This document shows, piece after piece, positions 1 through 6,536 of a stretch of 17,164 nt of DNA. The stretch's first letter is position 1, and each line of letters begins with the position of its first letter. The stretch comes from an uncultured Flavobacteriales bacterium (GTDB taxonomy: Bacteria > Bacteroidota > Bacteroidia > Flavobacteriales > Weeksellaceae): assembly GCA_937973555.1 (NCBI GenBank), contig CALJKL010000099.1, forward strand, positions 1 through 17,164, read 5' to 3'. The notes beneath the pieces were generated by a model. That model was not told the origin of the DNA. It saw nothing but the letters and a program-made list of their open reading frames with translations, and ran no database searches. The position numbers and the translations under genes were made by a program.

Positions 1-51
1 ATACGAGATAAACATCGGTGACTGGAGTTCAGACGTGTGCTCTTCCGATCT
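1..51 (+). other. Illumina i7 sequencing adapter (assembly contamination)
   Basis: This is not genomic DNA. Bases 1-9 (ATACGAGAT) are the end of the Illumina P7 arm, bases 10-17 (AAACATCG) sit where the i7 index belongs, and bases 18-51 match the whole 34-base TruSeq/multiplexing read-2 primer, starting GTGACTGGAGTTC and ending CTCTTCCGATCT. The order and spacing of the three parts are those of a library adapter. Genomic sequence starts at about base 52. The left edge of the window is therefore a physical contig end. Confidence 0.98.
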
Positions 52-52
52 T

Positions 53-580
53 ACAGGAGATTTTCTCAAAATTAATTTAAGTGAAATTTTCAATGATCAA
101 GTAGCCGTAATTGGTAATTTCCCGTATAATATTTCTTCTCAAATCCTTTTTAAGATTATTGATAATTACCAGCAGATTCCTGAAATGGTAGGCATGTTTC
201 AAAAAGAAGTGGCAGAAAGAACTGCGGCAGTTCCTAGAACTAAAGATTATGGTATTCTGACGGTTTTAGTGCAGGCGTATTATGATGTAAAATATCTATT
301 TACCGTTCACGAAAACGTTTTTAATCCTCCACCAAAAGTAAAATCGGGAGTTATAAAACTAACGCGAAATAGAAAAGAAGGTTTGGAAGGAAACGAAGAA
401 CTCTTCAAACAGATAGTAAAAACAGGCTTCAATCAACGTCGTAAAAAACTGAGCAATGCCCTGAAACCTCTTAACATTCCTGAAAGCCTCAAAACCCATG
501 CGTTTATGGAAAAACGTGCAGAAGAACTAAGCGTAGAAGATTTCATCGGCTTTACCAAAGAATGGAAAGAAACTCTTTAA
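53..580 (+). CDS. ksgA: 16S rRNA dimethyladenosine transferase KsgA/RsmA, 3' part only
   Basis: The enzyme dimethylates two adjacent adenosines near the 3' end of 16S rRNA during 30S subunit maturation, using S-adenosylmethionine. About 175 native residues remain of a family length near 265. Visible are GDFLKI, the catalytic motif IV as NFPYNIS (residues about 22-28 of the fragment), the EVAER segment, NPPPKVKSGV, and the C-terminal helical domain with FNQRRKKL. The SAM-binding motif I region is absent because the contig begins with adapter at 1-51. A GTG at position 35 would extend the frame, but those codons are adapter-derived, so no true start is present. The stop TAA (578-580) overlaps the stop of the next gene on the opposite strand. 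Family assignment is secure; the 5' truncation is technical, not a pseudogene. Confidence 0.95.
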   Translation, partial: TGDFLKINLSEIFNDQVAVIGNFPYNISSQILFKIIDNYQQIPEMVGMFQKEVAERTAAVPRTKDYGILTVLVQAYYDVKYLFTVHENVFNPPPKVKSGVIKLTRNRKEGLEGNEELFKQIVKTGFNQRRKKLSNALKPLNIPESLKTHAFMEKRAEELSVEDFIGFTKEWKETL

Positions 581-1110
581 TCCTGATTTTTCATTAATTC
601 TTCCAACTGCGTCTGCAAATCGATAATTTTAGATTTCAGAGATTTTATTTCGTTGGTATTATTAGATACATTGCTTTTAAGGATCACCTTTTTAGCCTTT
701 TCCTTGTGTTCATCGTCATCTTCGTCGTCATCATCTTCAGCAATTTCGTCTATATCTTCTTGAATTTCGTCTATGTCTTCCTGAATTTCATCTATATCTT
801 CCTGAATTTCATCTATATCTTCCTGGATTTCGTTTACATCTTCTTTGATGACTTCAATATGTTTATTGCTCTTATTTACAGACATTTGAATGAAAATAGA
901 AAGATAAATAGCCTCTAATGAAACGATGGTAGTCAATACCAATAACATCTCTTCAAAATGAACAATTTTGAAAATCGGCAACAAGAATGAAACGATAAAA
1001 AGTAAGGTATGGAAAATCAATGAGGCTGTAGACCCTATCCATCCTATGATACCATCAGCCAATCTATCTAAGGCTGAAGTGTTTTCCTGATTTAAATCTT
1101 TCAACTTCAT
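577..1110 (-). CDS. DUF1003-like membrane protein with acidic heptad-repeat coiled-coil tail
   Basis: This 177-residue protein has two predicted membrane helices (about 24-47 and 54-76) with the IGS...SLEAIYLSIFIQM pattern of DUF1003-type proteins; low-affinity iron permease-like proteins are a weaker alternative. The cytoplasmic tail has four near-identical heptads of EDIDEIQ type (about 90-123), with Ile at every a/d position, then a run of mostly Asp/Glu (about 125-135), then a second ordinary coiled coil (about 152-174). The function is not known. The repeats are also perfect in phase at the DNA level (21 bp units). It starts at ATG 1110, 14 bases after a perfect TAACTTTG element, and diverges from mgtE across 117 bases. 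Its stop overlaps the ksgA stop by 4 bases on the opposite strand. The family call is from pattern memory and moderately sure. Confidence 0.75.
   Translation of the reverse strand: MKLKDLNQENTSALDRLADGIIGWIGSTASLIFHTLLFIVSFLLPIFKIVHFEEMLLVLTTIVSLEAIYLSIFIQMSVNKSNKHIEVIKEDVNEIQEDIDEIQEDIDEIQEDIDEIQEDIDEIAEDDDDEDDDEHKEKAKKVILKSNVSNNTNEIKSLKSKIIDLQTQLEELMKNQD
748..831 (-). repeat. Four tandem 21-bp units encoding EDIDEIQ-type heptads
   Basis: Four 21-base units lie at 748-768, 769-789, 790-810 and 811-831, differing by one to a few bases. Degenerate flanking units lie at 727-747 and 832-852. The unit length keeps the reading frame, so gain or loss of copies would change the coiled-coil length by exactly one heptad without a frameshift. 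Confidence 0.93.
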
Positions 1111-1124
1111 TGCTTTATTTTTTA

Positions 1125-1132
1125 CAAAGTTA
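1125..1132 (-). promoter_or_regulatory. Bacteroidota -7 element for the DUF1003-like gene
   Basis: Read on the minus strand this is TAACTTTG, a perfect match to TAnnTTTG. It ends 14 bases before the ATG at 1110. No good TTTG -33 box was found at the usual spacing; the upstream sequence there is only T-rich. Confidence 0.6.
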
Positions 1133-1197
1133 CAATTTATATCAACTAAAAATTAAATTAAATACAATTGTTAGTTTATTTTAAAGGCTTATTTTTC

Positions 1198-1205
1198 TAA
1201 ATTTG
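1198..1205 (+). promoter_or_regulatory. Bacteroidota -7 element for mgtE
   Basis: TAAATTTG is a perfect TAnnTTTG match. A TTTA at 1175-1178 could be a weak -33 box (19-base spacer). It ends 22 bases before the TTG start at 1228, supporting that start and a leader of roughly 15 bases. Confidence 0.6.
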
Positions 1206-1227
1206 CAAACTATAAAATTCATCATTC

Positions 1228-2577
1228 TTGATAGAAGAGAAAAACATATACGAAAATCTTAAATTTCTAATCGAAGACAGAAATGTAAAATCTATTACCG
1301 AAGTGATCTCGGAAATGGAAGCGGTAGACATTGCCAATATTTTTGAACATTTGGAAGTAGAAGACCAACGTTTTCTCTATGAATTGATGGACAACGAACT
1401 CTCTGCGGAAGTACTTCTGGAATTAGATGAGGAAGATCGTAAAAAGTTCCTCAAGACTTTTTCTACAAAGGAAATTGCGGATGAAATCATCAACGAAATT
1501 GATTCTGATGATGCTGCCGACATTATCGCTGAATTGCCTGAATATCAACAAGATGAAATCATTCAGCATTTGGATAATGAAGAACATGCGCAAAACATTG
1601 TAGAACTATTGCGCTATGATGAGGATGTAGCGGGTGGTTTGATGGCAACAGAATTGGTAATGGTAAATCAAAATCTTTCCATTATTGCTGCCGTAAAAGA
1701 GATGAGAAAACAAGCAGAAGAAATGGAAGAGGTCTACTCTATTTATGTAGTAGACGATTCCGAAAGACTATTGGGTTTGTTAAGTCTTAAAAAATTGTTG
1801 ACCACTTCATCTTCTACTAAAGTTTCAGATGTTTATAACACTAAAATACAATACGTTAGAGATACAGAATCTGCTGAAGAAGTGGCTCGTTTCATGCAAA
1901 AATATGACCTTTTCGAAGTACCGGTAGTAGACGTTTTAGGAAAATTAGTAGGCAGAATTACCATTGACGACGTGATAGACTTTATCACCGAGGAAGCGGA
2001 AAAAGATTATCAATTAGCATCGGGAATTTCTCAGGACGTAGATGCCAGTGATACCATTTTTCATTTAACCAAAGCAAGACTCCCATGGCTTTTCATAGGA
2101 ATGGTAGGTGGATTGATTGGTTCTAAAGTATTGCAGGGTAACCAAAGTGCCATGCAAGCCATTCCGGCATTGATGTTCTTTGTTCCATTGATTGCTGCAA
2201 CAGCTGGAAACATAGGTGTACAGGCATCTGCCATCATAGTACAAGGCTTGGCTAATAACACTTTAGGTAAAGATACTTTCAAGACCCTTTTCAAAGAAGT
2301 GAGCGTTTCAGCCGCTTCAGGATTGATTTTATCTTTAATAATTTTCGGATTTAATCTTATGGTAAATCATAATGAATTGATGGTGTCTGTAACCATCTCT
2401 ATTTCTTTACTTACCGTAATTATGGTGGCTGCAGTTATTGGCACTATTGTCCCTATCTTATTAGAGAAAAACAAAATAGATCCTGCGATTGCCACAGGGC
2501 CTTTTATCACTACCTCAAATGATATCTTAGGGGTTTTAATCTATTTTGCCATTGCAAAGGCATTGCTGCATATTTAG
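1228..2577 (+). CDS. mgtE: Magnesium channel/transporter MgtE
   Basis: This is an inner-membrane Mg2+ channel whose cytoplasmic domains close the pore when internal Mg2+ is high. At 449 residues it matches family length. In order: MgtE N superhelical domain (about 10-130, rich in Glu/Asp such as DSDDAADIIAELPE), a CBS pair (about 135-255, with LLGLLSLKKLL and GKLVGRITIDDVIDF), and a C-terminal pore domain with about five helices (about 285-449). The last helix carries PFITTSNDILG, where Asp432 corresponds in position to the pore Asp of Thermus MgtE. The start is TTG at 1228: an in-frame stop (TAA at 1213) lies just upstream and no ATG or GTG lies between. It is divergent from the DUF1003-like gene. 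Its TAG stop overlaps the stop of the convergent TIGR02757 gene by 4 bases. Confidence 0.95.
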   Translation: MIEEKNIYENLKFLIEDRNVKSITEVISEMEAVDIANIFEHLEVEDQRFLYELMDNELSAEVLLELDEEDRKKFLKTFSTKEIADEIINEIDSDDAADIIAELPEYQQDEIIQHLDNEEHAQNIVELLRYDEDVAGGLMATELVMVNQNLSIIAAVKEMRKQAEEMEEVYSIYVVDDSERLLGLLSLKKLLTTSSSTKVSDVYNTKIQYVRDTESAEEVARFMQKYDLFEVPVVDVLGKLVGRITIDDVIDFITEEAEKDYQLASGISQDVDASDTIFHLTKARLPWLFIGMVGGLIGSKVLQGNQSAMQAIPALMFFVPLIAATAGNIGVQASAIIVQGLANNTLGKDTFKTLFKEVSVSAASGLILSLIIFGFNLMVNHNELMVSVTISISLLTVIMVAAVIGTIVPILLEKNKIDPAIATGPFITTSNDILGVLIYFAIAKALLHI

Positions 2578-3338
2578 AATTCTTTGGTTACACCCAAACC
2601 GAAAAGTGCATAATCATAGACTGCAGGATCTTCAACATTATATTTTCTGATAACCACATCAAGTTCTTCTACAGCTTTCCAATCGTTCTGTTTTCGTTCA
2701 AGAATTCCCAATTTTCTAGAAATATTAGCGGTATGAACATCCAAAGGAATGGACAAATATTGCTGAGGCAGATTTTCCCAAATCCCGAAATCTACCCTTT
2801 TTTTATCCTTCCTTACCATCCAGCGAAGAAACATCATCAATCTTTTGGAAGCAGAATTTTTATAAGGTGAACTTACATGTTTATGGCTTCTATGAGGGAT
2901 TTCACCCAAAAATTCATTTCTGAATCTTTCTATGGAATGATGGTAATTTTCTTCTCCTTTTTTCAAAAGAAAAAGATCTTCAAGGCTTTCATGTTCGTGA
3001 TAAATTCTTTGTAAATTAAAGACAAACTGTTTGAAATCTTCTCCCGAAAAAGTTCTATGAACAGCTTTATTTTGTAGTTTTTTAAAGTCTTTTTCTTTGG
3101 CATTCAGCACAAAATCATAAGGCGAATTTCCCATGAAGTCTATTATTTTCTCAGCAGATGTAATGATAGATTTTCTGTTTCCCCAGGCAATAGTAGAGGC
3201 AAAAAAAGCAGAAATTTCAATATCCTGTTTTAAAGAAAATTGATGTGGAATAGAAATAGGATCTAGTAAAATAAAATCCGGATGATTATATTCATCAGCC
3301 TTTTGATTGAGAAAATCGAAAATATCATTTTCGTTCAT
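2574..3338 (-). CDS. TIGR02757/DUF2400 family protein
   Basis: This is a 254-residue soluble protein of a family widespread in Bacteroidota, with no firmly established role. Recognisable segments are SAFFASTIAWGNRKSII near residue 45, the HRTFSGEDF region near 94, and the C-terminal MMFLRWMVRKD...FGIWENL and SIPLDVHTANISRKLGI. The last blocks resemble helix-hairpin-helix DNA glycosylase-type folds, but that link is inference. It starts at ATG 3338. It lies 31 bases downstream of rnz on the same strand and is probably cotranscribed with it. Its TAA stop overlaps the mgtE stop, so the two transcripts must converge without a separate terminator. Confidence 0.88.
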   Translation of the reverse strand: MNENDIFDFLNQKADEYNHPDFILLDPISIPHQFSLKQDIEISAFFASTIAWGNRKSIITSAEKIIDFMGNSPYDFVLNAKEKDFKKLQNKAVHRTFSGEDFKQFVFNLQRIYHEHESLEDLFLLKKGEENYHHSIERFRNEFLGEIPHRSHKHVSSPYKNSASKRLMMFLRWMVRKDKKRVDFGIWENLPQQYLSIPLDVHTANISRKLGILERKQNDWKAVEELDVVIRKYNVEDPAVYDYALFGLGVTKEF

Positions 3339-3369
3339 GATAGATGAAATAAATTTAAAAATCTATATT

Positions 3370-4284
3370 TTAGATTTTCACCGGCTCCAATTGTTGTGGA
3401 AGATATGTTTCAGGAAAGATTTCTGTGGCTTCATTCAGCAACACATGATAATCATTGTATCGATTAGAAAAATGCCCCAAAATTAGTTTCTTCGCATTGG
3501 CTTTCAAGGCTATTTTAGCCGCTTCATGCGCTGTAGTATGCCCAGTGTAATCTGCCATTTCTTTCAGCTCATGAAGAAAAGTAGCTTCATGATAGAGCAA
3601 ATCTACATCCTTAATAATCGGAATAATAGATTCTAAATATCTGGTATCGCTGCAAAAAGCATAAGAAACAGATGGCTCTGCTGGTTTAGTTAACGATTCA
3701 TTTTTAAGAACATAACCATCACTCAATTCAAAATCTTTTCCTCGCTTAAGATTATGGTAATCGCAGATTTCAATTTCAGGATATTTAGCAATTTCCTTCA
3801 TATTGAGATGTCTTTCTTTTGGCTTTTCTCTGAAAAGATAACCATTACAATAAATCCTATGATCTAATGGAATGGTGTAGACTTCTACTCTGTTATCTTC
3901 AAAAATTTTCTCTGATTTTTTGGAAAAAAGTTCATGAAAAACCACTTCAAACCCCTGATGTGTTTCCGTAATTCTGAAGATGGTTTCCATCATTTCCTTG
4001 ATGCCTTTCGGGCCATAAACATGAAGCGTGGTTTCTCTTCCTAATAATCTGAAACTGGAAATCAATCCAGGAAGCCCAAAAACATGGTCGCCATGAAGAT
4101 GAGAAATAAAAATATGGTTAATTTTAGAAAACTTGGCTTTTGCCTTTCTGAGCTGCACCTGTGTTCCTTCGCCACAATCTATCAAAAAACATCGGTCATC
4201 CATTTCCAAAAACTGTGCGGTAGGCGAAGACTTTACGGTTGGAATAGCAGAATTAAATCCAAGAATGGTTAAAAAAGTACTCAA
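3370..4284 (-). CDS. rnz: Ribonuclease Z
   Basis: This is a metallo-beta-lactamase-fold endonuclease that trims the 3' ends of precursor tRNAs. It has 304 residues, normal for the short bacterial form. The zinc-binding motif SHLHGDH is at 61-67. GFNSAIPT opens the protein and LIDCGEGTQVQL (about 34-45) precedes the motif. Further zinc ligands are in FCSDTRY, the YHEATF segment with HTTAHEAA, and GHFSNRY near the C-terminus. The start is TTG at 4284: there is no ATG between it and the upstream in-frame stop, and the family usually begins a few residues before LTILG, as here. A perfect TATTTTTG promoter element lies 25 bases upstream. The TIGR02757 gene follows at 31 bases. Confidence 0.96.
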   Translation of the reverse strand: MSTFLTILGFNSAIPTVKSSPTAQFLEMDDRCFLIDCGEGTQVQLRKAKAKFSKINHIFISHLHGDHVFGLPGLISSFRLLGRETTLHVYGPKGIKEMMETIFRITETHQGFEVVFHELFSKKSEKIFEDNRVEVYTIPLDHRIYCNGYLFREKPKERHLNMKEIAKYPEIEICDYHNLKRGKDFELSDGYVLKNESLTKPAEPSVSYAFCSDTRYLESIIPIIKDVDLLYHEATFLHELKEMADYTGHTTAHEAAKIALKANAKKLILGHFSNRYNDYHVLLNEATEIFPETYLPQQLEPVKI

Positions 4285-4309
4285 AATGTTTTTCAGATTA
4301 AAAGTTCAG

Positions 4310-4317
4310 CAAAAATA
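4310..4317 (-). promoter_or_regulatory. Bacteroidota -7 element for rnz
   Basis: On the minus strand this reads TATTTTTG, a perfect TAnnTTTG. A TTTG lies further upstream (4343-4346), but the 25-base spacer is longer than usual. It gives rnz its own promoter between the rdgB stop and the rnz TTG start. Confidence 0.6.
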
Positions 4318-4327
4318 CTCTTTTCTC

Positions 4328-4344
4328 TGTTACCTTTTGTAACA
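4328..4344. promoter_or_regulatory. Dyad TGTTAC-N5-GTAACA upstream of rnz
   Basis: This is a perfect 6+6 base inverted repeat with a 5-base centre (TGTTACCTTTTGTAACA). It begins 11 bases upstream of the rnz -7 element and so covers the -33/spacer region. The layout is that of an operator, but chance is not excluded in AT-rich DNA. The stem is too short and has no T-run placement, so it is unlikely to be the rdgB terminator. Confidence 0.35.
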
Positions 4345-4373
4345 AAACTGACAATTTATATTGACAATCAATC

Positions 4374-4943
4374 TTATGAATCTAAAAACGATAAAAATTT
4401 ATCGAGCGCCTGCTTGCGATGGCTCATGGCATTTTTTTGTTCTGAAGGCATTTCAGCAAAAGAAATATCATGATTTTTTGGAATAAAAATAGGATCATAT
4501 CCAAATCCTTTTTCCCCTCTTATTTCATGGCTTAAATTGCCATAAACCCTGCCTTCAAAATAATGTTCGCCAGTTTCATCATATAAGCACAAAACCGTAA
4601 TAAAATAAGCCTCTCTATTATCAATATCCGTCATCTCATGAAGTACTTTTGCCATATTTTTAGCAAAATCATGATTGCCTGCGTAGCGTGCAGAATAAAT
4701 ACCCGGTCTGCCGTCTAAAGCCGGTACTACCAATCCAGAATCATCTCCCAAACTAGGTTTTCCTGTTTTTTCGAAACAGAATTTAGCTTTAATCAAGGCA
4801 TTTTCATGAAAGGTTTTACCATCTTCGATGATTTCATCATGAATATCATAATCCGCAAGCGAAGTCACTTTATACTTTTCTCCCAATATCTGTTGTATTT
4901 CATCTTTCTTGTGTATATTATGCGTTGCTACAAGGATTTCCAT
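4374..4943 (-). CDS. rdgB: Non-canonical purine NTP pyrophosphatase (RdgB/HAM1 family)
   Basis: The enzyme hydrolyses ITP, dITP and XTP to the monophosphate plus pyrophosphate, keeping deaminated purines out of DNA and RNA. It has 189 residues, normal length. Family motifs are ATHNIHKKDEI at 6-16, DGKTFHENA at 41-49, the metal-binding GDDSGL at 66-71, GRPGIYSARYAG at 78-89, GEKGFGYDPIF, and the C-terminal MSHRKQAL. It starts at ATG 4943. It lies 18 bases downstream of the CPBP protease gene on the same strand, so the two are probably one transcript from the promoter near 5805. Confidence 0.96.
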   Translation of the reverse strand: MEILVATHNIHKKDEIQQILGEKYKVTSLADYDIHDEIIEDGKTFHENALIKAKFCFEKTGKPSLGDDSGLVVPALDGRPGIYSARYAGNHDFAKNMAKVLHEMTDIDNREAYFITVLCLYDETGEHYFEGRVYGNLSHEIRGEKGFGYDPIFIPKNHDISFAEMPSEQKNAMSHRKQALDKFLSFLDS

Positions 4944-4961
4944 AGTTTATAAATGAATTAT

Positions 4962-5789
4962 TTAATTTTTAATTTTGATTCTACCAAACAGAAAATAAAA
5001 CACGGAAAAAATAACGATTCCTATTATTAAGATAATATATTCGGGTAGATGAAAAAGGTTACCGAAACTTTCTGTTTTACCATTGATGAGTAATATAGAA
5101 CTGATAAAATTATTAAAGGCATGAAGTAAAATAGGCATCAATAGAGATTGGGTTTTATAATATACCCAGCCTAATATCAATCCCAATAAAAAAGCCCCGG
5201 CTAATTGCCATGGATTCATATGAAATACCCCAAAAATAAAGGCTGAGATAAAGATGGCTTTTGAAGGCTTCATTCCACCGTTAATCATTCCTTTCTGAAT
5301 GATGCCTCTGAACAATATTTCTTCTAAAAGCGGTGCAAAAAGTGATGTAAGAACAATAATGCCCACATTATCCTGAGCAACAGTAGACAATGTATTTGAA
5401 AGTTGCTGGTACATATCTCCAAAAAACTCTCCTTCTGTTGGAATTTGTTCTGTAATAAATTCAGAGATAAGCATCATACCAAACATTAAGGGAAAAATCA
5501 ATAAATATGTTGAGAATGAACTGCTTTTCATATTGAAATTTAGACGTTGTCCTTTACTTCTTATCACAATTAAATCAAAAGCCAAAATGGGAAATATAAG
5601 CGTAGCTAAATAGGATATGAAAATAAAAAGCATACCAGAAGACAGTTCATTAAAATCAGCATTGAATAGGTAAATTGCTAAAAGAGAATACCCTCCTACA
5701 AAACCAACCCCAAAAAGAAGCCCAATGAAAAGCGCAACGGCACCTAAAAAATCAAAAACATAATTTCCGTATCGGGACTGATTTTCCAT
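4962..5789 (-). CDS. CPBP-family intramembrane glutamic protease
   Basis: This is a multi-pass membrane protein with about eight hydrophobic segments, in the CAAX-protease/bacteriocin-processing (Abi, CPBP) family. The catalytic signature is present: EEILFRG in the first motif, FGVFHMNPW with the His of motif 2, and LLHAFNN with the His/Asn motif 3. Substrate and role cannot be told from the sequence. The frame can be extended to a TTG at 5807, but that codon lies inside a perfect TATTTTTG promoter element (5805-5812). The ATG at 5789, giving 275 residues and starting MENQSRYG, is the better start. It is followed by rdgB at 18 bases and preceded by the P-loop gene at 34 bases. Confidence 0.9.
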   Translation of the reverse strand: MENQSRYGNYVFDFLGAVALFIGLLFGVGFVGGYSLLAIYLFNADFNELSSGMLFIFISYLATLIFPILAFDLIVIRSKGQRLNFNMKSSSFSTYLLIFPLMFGMMLISEFITEQIPTEGEFFGDMYQQLSNTLSTVAQDNVGIIVLTSLFAPLLEEILFRGIIQKGMINGGMKPSKAIFISAFIFGVFHMNPWQLAGAFLLGLILGWVYYKTQSLLMPILLHAFNNFISSILLINGKTESFGNLFHLPEYIILIIGIVIFSVFYFLFGRIKIKN

Positions 5790-5804
5790 TGATAAAAGTT
5801 TATG

Positions 5805-5839
5805 CAAAAATAGGCTTATTTCGTTAGTTTTCTAGCAAA
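5805..5839 (-). promoter_or_regulatory. Promoter for CPBP-rdgB unit
   Basis: On the minus strand a TTTG (-33 box, 5836-5839) is followed after 23 bases by TATTTTTG (-7 box, 5805-5812), both matching the Bacteroidota consensus. The -33 box lies inside the 3' end of the P-loop gene. The -7 box ends 15 bases before ATG 5789. Confidence 0.65.
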
Positions 5840-6411
5840 GTAACAATTCTTTCTAAAGACTCTTTGTATTCTTCGTCTGAAGAATTGTAGAATTTAAGGA
5901 AATCAAAATCATCATTGGGATCGTCTATGGTAGAAGGAATAGAAAAATCTACAGTCTTGATGTATTCGTCCCAATTTTCCAACTTCCAAATATCGCGATC
6001 AGAATTTCTTTCTATCATCCTCTGATGGACTATTTCAGGTTCGGTAATAATCCAAATGACCGTCAGTTTAGCATTGAGTTCTTTGAGTTTTAACTTTAGA
6101 GAATTCATGTAGTCCACATCCCTTATTTCTTGGGTAAAAGGAGCATTGATGAGGGCTTTATCATCATATTTTAAGGCTTCCAAAGCCAAATCTACAATGG
6201 CAATGTATTCGTAATCCCGAATGTATTTTTCAAAAAAAGGAGAACTGCGGTTGTATTCCTCTCCTGCTGCCACAAAAATCTGTTTACTAAGCGGGATTAA
6301 AGTATCCTTATCTAAATACACCACATGTTTCAGTTTTTCGGCCAATTTTTTGGAAATATAGGTTTTCCCAGAGGCAGGTGGTGAAGTAACCAAGATTAAT
6401 CTTTTTGTCAT
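5824..6411 (-). CDS. P-loop ATPase, AAA_33/kinase-like
   Basis: This is a small soluble protein of 195 residues. From the chosen start, a beta-strand LILVTS leads into the Walker A motif SPPASGKT (residues 10-17), followed by KLAEKL and YLDKDTL, the layout of small-molecule or nucleotide kinases (AAA_33, shikimate-kinase-like). A later hydrophobic strand, LTVIWIIT, is followed by HQRMIERNSDRD, which resembles the Arg-rich lid of those kinases. No substrate can be named. The frame reaches a TTG at 6444, but ATG 6411 lies 14 bases after a perfect TATCTTTG element and starts directly at MTKRLILVTS, so it is preferred. It is divergent from prfC. Confidence 0.82.
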   Translation of the reverse strand: MTKRLILVTSPPASGKTYISKKLAEKLKHVVYLDKDTLIPLSKQIFVAAGEEYNRSSPFFEKYIRDYEYIAIVDLALEALKYDDKALINAPFTQEIRDVDYMNSLKLKLKELNAKLTVIWIITEPEIVHQRMIERNSDRDIWKLENWDEYIKTVDFSIPSTIDDPNDDFDFLKFYNSSDEEYKESLERIVTLLEN

Positions 6412-6425
6412 CTCGTGAATTTTAA

Positions 6426-6433
6426 CAAAGATA
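6426..6433 (-). promoter_or_regulatory. Bacteroidota -7 element for the P-loop gene
   Basis: On the minus strand this reads TATCTTTG, a perfect TAnnTTTG. A TTTG lies 15 bases further upstream (6449-6452), slightly close for a -33 box. It supports ATG 6411 over the upstream TTG. Confidence 0.55.
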
Positions 6434-6536
6434 GGAAAAGTCAAAATTCAAAAATTAAAAAACATCATAATAATACCTTCATCTGCATTTTCATTTCTCA
6501 TTAAAATTCCCGATTTTTGCCCCACAAAATTTTACC

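Noticed and set aside
748..852. Regular repeats as a CRISPR array
   Set aside because: Units are directly adjacent with no spacers and encode protein heptads in frame.
706..918. Plus-strand open frame of 70 codons rich in Phe, Ile and Tyr
   Set aside because: It is the complement of the acidic heptad repeats of the minus-strand DUF1003-like gene; its composition is a mirror of that repeat.
5790..5807. TTG 5807 as start of the CPBP protease
   Set aside because: The codon is part of a perfect TATTTTTG promoter element; ATG 5789 follows at a normal distance.
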